From Rickettsiaceae bacterium (GTDB lineage Bacteria; Pseudomonadota; Alphaproteobacteria; Rickettsiales; Rickettsiaceae): a stretch of 5,611 bases of DNA. The translations under genes and the position numbers were made by a program. Location of the stretch: NCBI GenBank assembly GCA_017995275.1, contig JAGOJE010000075.1:1-5611 (forward strand), read 5' to 3'. The notes below the pieces were generated by a model that was not told the origin of the DNA, ran no database searches, and saw only the letters and a list, made by a program, of their open reading frames with translations. This document shows positions 1-5,229 of this stretch, in pieces (position 1 is the first letter of the stretch; each line of letters starts with the position of its first letter).

Positions 1-7
1 GTATAAA

Positions 8-53
8 TAGTAAATTGAGCATATTATATTATTACAATACACCCAATTTACTA
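8..53 (-). terminator. Possible pnp 3' hairpin / terminator
   Basis: A perfect 10-bp inverted repeat (TAGTAAATTG at 8-17, CAATTTACTA at 44-53) lies 25 bases after the pnp stop. The 26-base spacer between the arms is very AT-rich. On the pnp transcript the second arm is followed by UUUAUAC, only a short U run, and the stem is AT-rich, so this is a weak intrinsic terminator at best. It may instead be a 3' mRNA-end structure or a chance feature of AT-rich DNA. Confidence 0.35.
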
Positions 54-78
54 CACTCCTTTTTCTTAGAGTTAAACC

Positions 79-2511
79 TTAGTTAAAAAACTTCTTTTCG
101 TAAGAAGGTAAAGCTTTTTTGGTTTTTTTGCGTCCTGTTAGGCCTTGTTCAGGAGATTCTGATTCCCAAGGAGTACTTTCTCTGCGTGGCTTTTCCTCCC
201 TAAAATTATTTCCACCTTTCGGCTCTGATGAATTTCCTTCACGGTCGCGTCTATCCCTGTTGCGGTCTCCACCTCTGTCGCCTCTATCACCTCTGTCACC
301 ACGATCTCCTCTGTCGCCTCTATCACCTCTATCACCTCTATCGCCACGATCTCCTCTATCACCCCTGTCACCACGGTCACCTCTGTCGCGTTTTCTATCG
401 TCTCTACTTTCTTCGCGCTGAACATGTTCAGCCTCAAGTCTCAGTGATAATTTTACACGTCCTTTTTGATCTGTTCCGATAATTTTAACCTTAACAGGCT
501 TCTCAAGATGTAGATGATCGTCAATTTTTTCAACCCTAGTATCTGCAATTTCACTTATATGCACAAATCCATCTTTACCAGGTAGGAAATTTATGAAAGC
601 GCCTGACTCTAGAAGCTTTACAACAGTACCGTCAAAAATTTGCCCAAATTCTGGGTCAGAAGCAATTGCCATAATGCGTGATATTGCATCATTTAATTTT
701 TCTGATCCGACTGCTGCAACTTGCACTGTACCGTCATCACTAATATCTACCTTTGCGCCTGTTTTTTCACAGATTTCTTTAATTACTTTTCCTCCAGAAC
801 CAATTACTTCACGAATTTTGTCCTTATTTATTTTGAAGGATTTTATCATAGGAGCATTATCGCTTAAGGATGTTCTGTGTGTATCAAGTGATTTATTCAT
901 TATTCCTAATATATGCAAACGTCCTTCATGAGCTTGCTTTAAAGCTTGCCTCATTATTTCAAAAGTTATGCCTGTAACTTTTATATCCATTTGCAAAGCT
1001 GTTATGCCTGAATTAGTACCAGCGACTTTGAAATCCATATCACCTAGGTGATCCTCATCTCCCAAAATATCAGATAGCACCACAAAATCCTTACCTTCTT
1101 TTATAAGACCCATAGCTATTCCAGAAACTGGAGCTTTTAGAGGAATACCAGCATCCATCATAGATAAAGAACCTCCGCAAACAGTAGCCATAGATGATGA
1201 ACCGTTAGATTCTGTAATCTCAGATACAACTCTTATAGAATATGGGAACTCTTCTTTAGAAGGCAAAACTGGATTCAGCGCCCTCCATGCAAGCTTACCA
1301 TGACCGACCTCTCTTCTTCCTGGGCCACGAAGTGGCGTCGCTTCACCAACTGAATATGGTGGGAATATATATTGCAACATAAAACGAGCGCGGCTATCCC
1401 CAGTTATGTCATCAAGCATTTGCTCATCTTGACTTGTTCCAAGAGTAGTTACTACTAGCCCTTGCGTTTCACCTCTTGTGAATAAAGTAGAACCATGAGT
1501 CTTTGGCAGAAAGGCTGTTTCACATTCTATTTGCCTTATTTCATTTGACTTACGTCCGTCTATTCTTTCCCCTGATTTTAGAACAGCAGATCTTAAGATT
1601 TTAGACTTAACTTCTTCAAATGCTATATCTAATTGTAGAGGAGTAATTCCTTCATCTTCAGCATAAGTTGCTGTGATTTCTGAGTAAATTTCATCAAGCG
1701 CTGCATAACGATCTTGCTTAGCTTTTATTGCAAAAGCCTTTTCTACCTTTTTAGCATGTACTTTAGCTATTTCAGATATTAGTTTTTCGCTTGCTATTGG
1801 TTCGGGGATTTTCCATTTTGGCTTACCGGCTTTCTTTACAAGGTCAGATATCATTGATATTACTGGCCTTAACGATTCATGACCAAACTCCACGGCAGCA
1901 AGCATTTCTGCTTCTGTTAATTGATCAGCCTCAGATTCTACCATCATCACAGAAGTATCAGTTCCTGCAACTACAAGGTCAAGCCTACTGGATTTTAACT
2001 CTTCAAAAGATGGATTTAGTATAAATTCTCCATCTATATAGCCAACTCTTGCTGCGCCTATTGGCTCAGTCAAAGGAACTCCAGATAATGCAAGTGCAGC
2101 AGAGGAGCCAATCATAGCAAGTATGTCTGGGCTATATGCTGGATCGTATGATACAGTTGTACATATTACTTGTGTTTCGTTGAAAAATGAAGGGTGGAAC
2201 AAAGGACGTATAGGCCTATCAATAAGACGGGAAACTAAAACCTCACGGTTTGAAGCCTTTCCTTCGCTTTTAAAATATCCACCAGGGATTTTACCTGCTG
2301 CAAAAGCCATTTCGCGATAATGAACAGTCAGAGGAAAAAAGCTGATCCCCTCTTTTACTTCTTTAGCACTTACTGCAGTACATAGAACAACGGTATCTCC
2401 CATTGATACCATTACCGCTCCATCTGATTGTCTTGCTACTTTTCCTGTTGAGATTTTTAGGGTTCCATTTCCCCATTCTATTTCTTTTGTTATTTCGTTG
2501 AACATTGTCAT
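79..2511 (-). CDS. pnp: Polynucleotide phosphorylase (PNPase)
   Basis: A 3'-5' exoribonuclease that degrades RNA by phosphorolysis, releasing nucleoside diphosphates; it works in the cytoplasm in mRNA decay. The 810-residue product shows the full family order: first RNase PH domain (about 12-145, with RLIDRPIRPLF at 95-105), helical domain (about 240-310), second RNase PH domain (about 320-540, with FTRGETQ at 344-350 and GDEDHLGDMDFKVAG at 484-498), KH domain with GSGG at 571-574, and S1 domain (about 622-691). The predicted metal/catalytic residues D487, D493 and K495 align with E. coli D486, D492 and K494. It is about 100 residues longer than the E. coli enzyme (711); the extra length is a charged tail with twelve GDR units at 711-746. 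An AGGA six bases upstream supports the start at 2511; a second ATG two codons later (2505) is possible. It follows rpsO on the same strand after a 272-base structured spacer. Identification is secure; the role of the tail is unknown. Confidence 0.98.
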   Translation of the reverse strand: MTMFNEITKEIEWGNGTLKISTGKVARQSDGAVMVSMGDTVVLCTAVSAKEVKEGISFFPLTVHYREMAFAAGKIPGGYFKSEGKASNREVLVSRLIDRPIRPLFHPSFFNETQVICTTVSYDPAYSPDILAMIGSSAALALSGVPLTEPIGAARVGYIDGEFILNPSFEELKSSRLDLVVAGTDTSVMMVESEADQLTEAEMLAAVEFGHESLRPVISMISDLVKKAGKPKWKIPEPIASEKLISEIAKVHAKKVEKAFAIKAKQDRYAALDEIYSEITATYAEDEGITPLQLDIAFEEVKSKILRSAVLKSGERIDGRKSNEIRQIECETAFLPKTHGSTLFTRGETQGLVVTTLGTSQDEQMLDDITGDSRARFMLQYIFPPYSVGEATPLRGPGRREVGHGKLAWRALNPVLPSKEEFPYSIRVVSEITESNGSSSMATVCGGSLSMMDAGIPLKAPVSGIAMGLIKEGKDFVVLSDILGDEDHLGDMDFKVAGTNSGITALQMDIKVTGITFEIMRQALKQAHEGRLHILGIMNKSLDTHRTSLSDNAPMIKSFKINKDKIREVIGSGGKVIKEICEKTGAKVDISDDGTVQVAAVGSEKLNDAISRIMAIASDPEFGQIFDGTVVKLLESGAFINFLPGKDGFVHISEIADTRVEKIDDHLHLEKPVKVKIIGTDQKGRVKLSLRLEAEHVQREESRDDRKRDRGDRGDRGDRGDRGDRGDRGDRGDRGDRGDRGDRGDRGGDRNRDRRDREGNSSEPKGGNNFREEKPRRESTPWESESPEQGLTGRKKTKKALPSYEKKFFN
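264..390 (-). repeat. 9-bp tandem repeat encoding the PNPase RGD/GDR tail
   Basis: This imperfect tandem array of 9-bp units lies in the pnp 3' region and encodes twelve consecutive Gly-Asp-Arg triplets (residues 711-746), followed by a degenerate GGDRNRDRRDR stretch. Synonymous third-position changes break up the DNA repeat, but longer blocks recur: a 14-base string at 299-312 returns at 344-357 (45 bp, five units apart), and a 23-base string at 272-294 returns at 308-330 (36 bp, four units apart). The array therefore seems to have grown by duplication of multi-unit blocks. Because the unit is a multiple of three, gain or loss of copies keeps the reading frame. Confidence 0.93.
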
Positions 2512-2548
2512 TGTTTTTCCTGTTAAATGTATTAATTATGCATGATTC

Positions 2549-2577
2549 TGAATATCATTTTCGTATTTTCTTGTCAA
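2549..2577 (-). promoter_or_regulatory. Candidate pnp promoter with consensus -35
   Basis: A perfect TTGACA lies at 2577-2572 on the minus strand. The hexamer 17 bases downstream is TATTCA (2554-2549), only a half match to TATAAT; GATATT at a 15-base spacing is the alternative. Transcription would start some 35 bases before the pnp ATG, downstream of the two hairpins. The good -35 box and position support it; the poor -10 keeps confidence low. Confidence 0.35.
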
Positions 2578-2616
2578 TCATACCTATTGTTTTTAGGCTC
2601 TTTTGAGATTAGATAA

Positions 2617-2645
2617 TCTATATTCTGCGTGGGAAATAAAATCAA
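2617..2645 (-). promoter_or_regulatory. Alternative pnp promoter overlapping a palindrome
   Basis: TTGATT (2645-2640) and TATAGA (2622-2617) on the minus strand are separated by 17 bases, each matching four of six consensus positions. The -10 box overlaps the end of the perfect inverted repeat AGATTAGATAATCT (2606-2619), which could serve as an operator. In such AT-rich DNA chance matches are common. Confidence 0.25.
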
Positions 2646-2701
2646 TTTAATTTTTTCGATTCACTTCAATTGTGGCCACATATCTAGCCACCTTCCTTCA
2701 A

Positions 2702-2738
2702 AAACTTCTATCTGTGATTCCATCACGAGTCGAAGTTT
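2702..2738 (-). terminator. Second, two-tier hairpin in the rpsO-pnp spacer
   Basis: The arms AAACTTC and GAAGTTT form a perfect 7-bp lower stem. An upper stem of 5 bp (GTGAT/ATCAC) closes a three-base loop, with a 5 by 5 internal loop between the tiers that could hold an A-U and a G-U pair. On the transcript the last arm leads into a run of five U residues, three of them in the stem. It could be an intrinsic terminator or an RNase III target in the pnp leader; sequence alone does not decide. Confidence 0.45.
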
Positions 2739-2742
2739 AGAA

Positions 2743-2772
2743 AGCAACCTAGAAATCATTTACCAGGTTGCT
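2743..2772 (-). terminator. Hairpin just after rpsO, possible attenuating terminator
   Basis: On the minus-strand transcript AGCAACCT and AGGTTGCT form a perfect 8-bp stem with a 14-base loop, starting 11 bases after the rpsO stop. The following RNA reads UUCUAAAC, so the U tract is poor. The position suits a partial terminator or 3'-end stabiliser for rpsO mRNA, with read-through into pnp. Confidence 0.45.
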
Positions 2773-2783
2773 CTACCAATACT

Positions 2784-3053
2784 TTATTTACGTAATCCTA
2801 GCTTCTCTATTAGAGAAACATATCTATCAAGGCTAGTCTTTTTTAGATAGCCCAGCAATCTTCTGCGCATTCCAACCATCATAAGTAGGCCACGTCTTGA
2901 GTGGAAATCTTTATGATTCGCTGTCATATGCTTTGTAAGGTTGTTTATACGCTCTGTCAATATAGCGCATTGAACCTCTACTGAGCCGGTATCCCCAGCT
3001 TTGCTAGCAAATTTATTAATTAACTCTTGTTTTTTTTCTGCTGTAATCGACAT
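2784..3053 (-). CDS. rpsO: 30S ribosomal protein S15
   Basis: An 89-residue primary-binding protein of the 30S subunit, which in known ribosomes binds a three-way junction in the central domain of 16S rRNA and contributes to a bridge with the 50S subunit. The sequence carries the S15 hallmarks: DTGSVEVQ at 21-28, LTERI at 32-36, the HKDFHSRRGLL signature at 47-57 and the RYVSLIEKLGLRK ending. The length matches the family. The start at 3053 is chosen because GGAGG (3063-3059) sits five bases upstream; the frame is open further up to 3113 and has an in-frame ATG four codons earlier (3065), but that ATG overlaps the ribosome site and the extra residues are not family-like. It lies 17 bases downstream of truB and is probably co-transcribed with it, with pnp next in the same direction. 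Confidence 0.97.
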   Translation of the reverse strand: MSITAEKKQELINKFASKAGDTGSVEVQCAILTERINNLTKHMTANHKDFHSRRGLLMMVGMRRRLLGYLKKTSLDRYVSLIEKLGLRK

Positions 3054-3058
3054 CGCAT

Positions 3059-3063
3059 CCTCC
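3059..3063 (-). promoter_or_regulatory. rpsO ribosome binding site
   Basis: The minus strand reads GGAGG here, ending five bases before the rpsO ATG. It is the best Shine-Dalgarno match in the window and fixes the S15 start at 3053, ruling out longer readings that begin inside truB. Confidence 0.85.
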
Positions 3064-3070
3064 ATAAAAT

Positions 3071-3955
3071 TTATAGATTGAAAACTCTTCCTGAATTGAA
3101 GCGATTTTGACAAATAGACCCAATGGCAAGAAGCTTACCATTACTACGTAGCCATATGATTTCAGTGTCATTAGCGTCAAAACAAACACTCATTCCACAC
3201 CTTACTTTGCGAGCTACTTCGTCATCAATGTCAAGCACCGGGATGTCGTCCAGCACCGAATCAATTCTGGAAATATTTTGCACGAGGGCTTCGCTAGCAT
3301 TCTGCCTATCTAAAAGTAACAGGTCAGAAATTCTTACTGATTCCTCTTCCCCAAAATGGGAAACTTTGGTGCGCGCCAATTCTATCACAAAACCCAAACT
3401 TTGCAAGGAGAAAGCTATATCCTGCGCTAGCGACCTAACATAAGTGCCTTTAGAGCATTCTACTTCATAGGTTGCCGTGTTTCGGTCTGGATTATAGTCA
3501 GTGCATTTTAGGTTGAATATTGTAATTTTTCTTGTGGGCATATCAACTTTTTTATTTTCTCGTGCCAGTTTATATGCTCTTTGCCCATTTATTTTTATTG
3601 CAGAAAATGCTGGTGGTGTTTGTAATATTTCCCCTATAAAACCCTTTACAGCTTCGTGACATCCTTCTTTCGTAGGAAATATAGATGTCGTAGCTATTAT
3701 TTCACCATCTATATCGCCACTGCTTGTTTGAGTACCAAACTGAATTTTGAATCTATAATTTTTTCTTCCATTAATTAAGATGTTTGCTAATTTTGTAGCC
3801 TCACCAATTGCCAGTGGAAGAACGCCTTCTGCTTCTGGATCTAATGTTCCAGTATGCCCTATTTTTGCGCCATCTAGAAGCCTTTTTACTACACCAACTA
3901 TTTTTGCTGAGCTTTCACCCCTTGGCTTGTATATATTAAGCCAACCATTATACAT
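3071..3955 (-). CDS. truB: tRNA pseudouridine-55 synthase
   Basis: Converts uridine 55 in the T-loop of tRNAs to pseudouridine. The 294-residue product has the TruB landmarks: an N-terminal YKPRG motif (9-13), the catalytic loop GHTGTLDP (33-40) with D39 as the predicted nucleophile (E. coli D48), GVLPLAIGEATK (44-55), the conserved tyrosine Y67 in NYRF, TPPAFSAIKINGQRAYKLAR (113-132) and KGTYVRSLAQDI (169-180), whose R174 fits the active-site arginine. A smaller C-terminal domain follows (about 235-294), ending near the usual length. The start at 3955 gives the family-typical N-terminus; a modest GAGA lies seven bases upstream. The first 8 bases overlap the end of the upstream transglycosylase gene, and rpsO follows after 17 bases, so translation and transcription are probably coupled. 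The truB-rpsO pairing is common in bacteria. Confidence 0.97.
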   Translation of the reverse strand: MYNGWLNIYKPRGESSAKIVGVVKRLLDGAKIGHTGTLDPEAEGVLPLAIGEATKLANILINGRKNYRFKIQFGTQTSSGDIDGEIIATTSIFPTKEGCHEAVKGFIGEILQTPPAFSAIKINGQRAYKLARENKKVDMPTRKITIFNLKCTDYNPDRNTATYEVECSKGTYVRSLAQDIAFSLQSLGFVIELARTKVSHFGEEESVRISDLLLLDRQNASEALVQNISRIDSVLDDIPVLDIDDEVARKVRCGMSVCFDANDTEIIWLRSNGKLLAIGSICQNRFNSGRVFNL

Positions 3956-4673
3956 TTTGCTTTCTCGGTATGCGTACCATCATATTGCTTTTATACTTTC
4001 TTTCTTTTACTCTTACCATAGATGTTGTGGTATGTTCTTTGTTTTTTGATGCCTTTTTTATGACTTTTGTTGAATCTGTATTCATTGTAACTTGTTTCAT
4101 TTCTCTAAATGGTTTTATATATTTTTCTATATTATTAGCTGTTTTGATTACATTGTCTTTATATTTTTCGCCTAAGTGTTTTGTAGCTGAATGGTAATGA
4201 GCTATAGCTTTGTGCCAATCTCCTAGTTCATCATATTTTCCTCTTAGGAAAGATGCAGCATATGCTATATTAGCTTTTGGGTCAAATGCTTGTTCTAGAT
4301 CTCTGAATGCTGTTGGGTGGTGTTTTATATTCACCTGCATACATCCAACATCGATACTTTCTTTACCTTCTAATATTTGTTTTCTTACAAATTGAACGGC
4401 CTCATGCTTTGTTTCGAAGAAATATCCTTTCCCTTCTACATTTGCAGTCCAGGGCCAAACTATTTTTATTTTCTTTTTTGAATGTATCTTTCCTGTTTCG
4501 TTAAGAGATATGGAATGTAATGTATCTCCTGGAATTCTATATTTATATTCGTGTTTTTTAAATAGTTTCATGCATCTGAGTGATGTTTCCATTTCTTCGT
4601 CGTATGAGGCATTTGCGGCGGAAAACGCCAATATAGAGATAATAGTAATGAATAATGAGCATAATTTCTTCAT
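3948..4673 (-). CDS. Secreted lytic transglycosylase (SLT domain)
   Basis: Predicted periplasmic enzyme that cleaves the MurNAc-GlcNAc bond in peptidoglycan to form anhydro ends. The 241-residue product begins with a signal peptide: MKK, a hydrophobic core (about 5-18) and a probable cut after ANA at residue 22. The SLT fold follows: SLNETG (56-61) with E59 as the likely catalytic acid, DVGCMQVN (108-115) corresponding to the family's G-hydrophobic-MQVN motif, the DPKANIAYAASFL helix (131-143) and AIAHYHSAT (157-165) replacing the usual A-YN-G motif. From about residue 190 the chain is a lysine/arginine-rich, probably disordered tail. No strong ribosome site is visible before the ATG. Small enzymes of this kind serve as wall remodelers for secretion systems (VirB1-like) or flagella, but no such neighbour is present, so the specific role is open. 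Its end overlaps truB. Confidence 0.88.
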   Translation of the reverse strand: MKKLCSLFITIISILAFSAANASYDEEMETSLRCMKLFKKHEYKYRIPGDTLHSISLNETGKIHSKKKIKIVWPWTANVEGKGYFFETKHEAVQFVRKQILEGKESIDVGCMQVNIKHHPTAFRDLEQAFDPKANIAYAASFLRGKYDELGDWHKAIAHYHSATKHLGEKYKDNVIKTANNIEKYIKPFREMKQVTMNTDSTKVIKKASKNKEHTTTSMVRVKERKYKSNMMVRIPRKQNV

Positions 4674-4746
4674 AATAAACTTACGCTATATTAAATCTAA
4701 AACTCTTGCAAATATAAAATAAATATACTATAAGATGAGTCGCTGA

Positions 4747-4777
4747 ATTATATAGCAGTGCTGCATTTAAGTTGCAA
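4747..4777 (-). promoter_or_regulatory. Weak candidate promoter for the transglycosylase-truB operon
   Basis: The minus strand has TTGCAA (4777-4772) and a perfect TATAAT (4752-4747), but the spacing is 19 bases, longer than the optimal 17. It would give a leader of roughly 65-70 bases. The -35 box lies in the flank of the composite repeat. A second TTGCAA at 4711-4706 with TATAGC (4690-4685) is a poorer alternative. Confidence 0.25.
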
Positions 4778-4966
4778 TGCGGAGCGAAAAGCGAAGTAGT
4801 TGTCACTCCTGCGGCTTGTCGCCTAGAGCGTAGACGGAAGGCAGGAATCCAGGTGTAAGAAGAGCCGCGAAGTGGCCCGTTATTATGCTGGATCCCGGAT
4901 CAAGGCTCGCTTTGACTCGTAAGTCCAGGATGACAGGAACCTTGTAGCGACGAAGTAATTTGCAAT
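4771..4966. repeat. Composite repeat with similar flanks around the core element
   Basis: The core element is flanked by two related stretches in direct orientation: TTGCAAT (4772-4778) with GCGAAGTAG (4791-4799) on the left, and GCGACGAAGTA (4947-4957) with TTGCAAT (4960-4966) on the right. These resemble the second common palindrome type of such genomes, built on GCAATGCGGAGCGAAAAGCG. The whole may be one palindromic element inserted into another, or a mosaic of eroded copies. Confidence 0.45.
4801..4935. repeat. Palindromic intergenic element (RPE/MITE-like), core
   Basis: A 135-bp unit bounded by inverted TGTCA (4801-4805) and TGACA (4931-4935), extended imperfectly as TGTCACTCCTG and CAGGATGACA. 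Inside are further inverted pairs: TCCTGC/GCAGGA (4807-4812, 4841-4846), ATCCAG/CTGGAT (4847-4852, 4888-4893) and CTGGA/TCCAG (4888-4892, 4924-4928). The strings GCAGGAATCCAG, CTGGATCCCGG and GGATGACAGG resemble the short palindromic elements scattered through Rickettsiales and other proteobacterial genomes. It has no coding capacity. Copy number cannot be judged from one window. Confidence 0.7.
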
Positions 4967-4983
4967 TTTCAGCGAGTATAGTT

Positions 4984-5060
4984 GCGCCCTTAGCTCAGCT
5001 GGATAGAGCAACAGATTTCTAATCTGTGGGTCAGAGGTTCGAATCCTTTAGGGCGCGCCA
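4984..5060 (+). tRNA. tRNA-Arg (anticodon TCT)
   Basis: A complete cloverleaf of 77 bases. The acceptor stem GCGCCCT/AGGGCGC (4984-4990, 5050-5056) pairs fully; the D-stem GCTC/GAGC (4993-4996, 5006-5009) encloses a loop with GG; the anticodon stem ACAGA/TCTGT (5011-5015, 5023-5027) holds the loop TTTCTAA with anticodon TCT at 5018-5020, reading AGA and probably AGG codons; the T-arm (5033-5049) carries the loop TTCGAAT. The discriminator is G and CCA is encoded at 5058-5060. AGA is a favoured arginine codon in AT-rich genomes, so this is probably a major arginine tRNA of the organism. Confidence 0.97.
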
Positions 5061-5097
5061 TTTTCCTCCACATAGTTTTTCCAAAATAAGTTTTTGC

Positions 5098-5229
5098 ATG
5101 AATTTTTATGATGAATCTTGCTGTTCATTGGTGTATGATATAGATATTAGGAGCTCTTCATTGATTATTGATGATATTATGAGAGGGGCTATTTCAGAAA
5201 GAGCTTTATTTCATTGGGCATTGTTATGA
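5098..5229 (+). CDS. Possible small protein of 43 residues, unrecognised
   Basis: A short frame beginning with MNFYDESCC and ending ERALFHWALL, 37 bases after the tRNA. It is mostly polar or acidic with a hydrophobic last third, and has no signal peptide or motif I know. The frame is open upstream into the tRNA, but a start there would lie inside the tRNA, so the ATG at 5098 is preferred. The ribosome site is weak. Its stop overlaps the next ATG as ATGA, which favours a real coupled gene. Alternatively it is the front end of the following gene, split by a frameshift, or a chance frame. Confidence 0.4.
   Translation: MNFYDESCCSLVYDIDIRSSSLIIDDIMRGAISERALFHWALL

Larger units (their letters stand above)
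2512..2783 (-). other. rpsO-pnp spacer with structured leader
   Basis: This gene-free spacer of 272 bases separates the rpsO stop from the pnp start. In transcript order it contains an 8-bp hairpin (2772-2743), a two-tier hairpin (2738-2702), the perfect palindrome TGTGGCCACA (2671-2680), a promoter-like pair around 2645-2617, the perfect palindrome AGATTAGATAATCT (2606-2619), a TTGACA box (2577-2572) and the pnp ribosome site. In E. coli the corresponding spacer carries a partial terminator and a leader hairpin cut by RNase III for PNPase autoregulation; a similar layout here is inference. Confidence 0.6.
4674..4983. other. Gene-free region between the transglycosylase and tRNA-Arg
   Basis: This stretch of 310 bases contains no convincing coding sequence. 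Positions 4674-4770 are extremely AT-rich and form the upstream region of the minus-strand operon. Positions 4771-4966 are distinctly richer in GC and hold the composite palindromic repeat described separately. The last bases before the tRNA contain TATAGT (4977-4982), too close to the tRNA 5' end to be its -10 box, so I cannot assign a tRNA promoter. Confidence 0.7.

Noticed and set aside
264..390. CRISPR-like or satellite array
   Set aside because: There are no unique spacers between conserved repeats; the units are contiguous 9-bp codon triplets inside pnp.
119..421. Plus-strand frame rich in Ser-Pro-Leu repeats (100 codons) opposite the pnp tail
   Set aside because: The periodic SPL pattern is simply the antisense reading of the 9-bp repeat of pnp; there is no ribosome site or independent protein signal, and the pnp frame is a clear conserved gene.
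138..437. Second minus-strand frame over the repeat, with Val-Ile-Glu-type repeats
   Set aside because: It is the shifted reading of the same 9-bp array; a 9-bp repeat without stops keeps every frame open, so length here is not evidence of coding.
3054..3113. N-terminal extension of S15 by 20 residues
   Set aside because: It overlaps the truB coding end, is not found in the S15 family as I know it, and the GGAGG site points to the ATG at 3053.
3123..3443. Plus-strand frame of about 106 codons opposite truB
   Set aside because: It lies fully antisense to a well-conserved truB gene, has no recognisable domain and no ribosome site.
4912..4917. TTGACT within the palindromic element as a -35 box for the tRNA
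   Set aside because: The hexamers 16-18 bases downstream (around 4935-4940, AGGAAC) bear no resemblance to a -10 box.
4977..4982. TATAGT as a -10 box for tRNA-Arg
   Set aside because: It ends one base before the mature tRNA, so transcription would start inside the tRNA; no matching -35 box gives a usable start.
5026..5097. Longer version of the 43-codon frame beginning at 5026
   Set aside because: The start lies inside the tRNA-Arg gene, in its anticodon and T arms, so the first 24 codons are an accident of the tRNA sequence.
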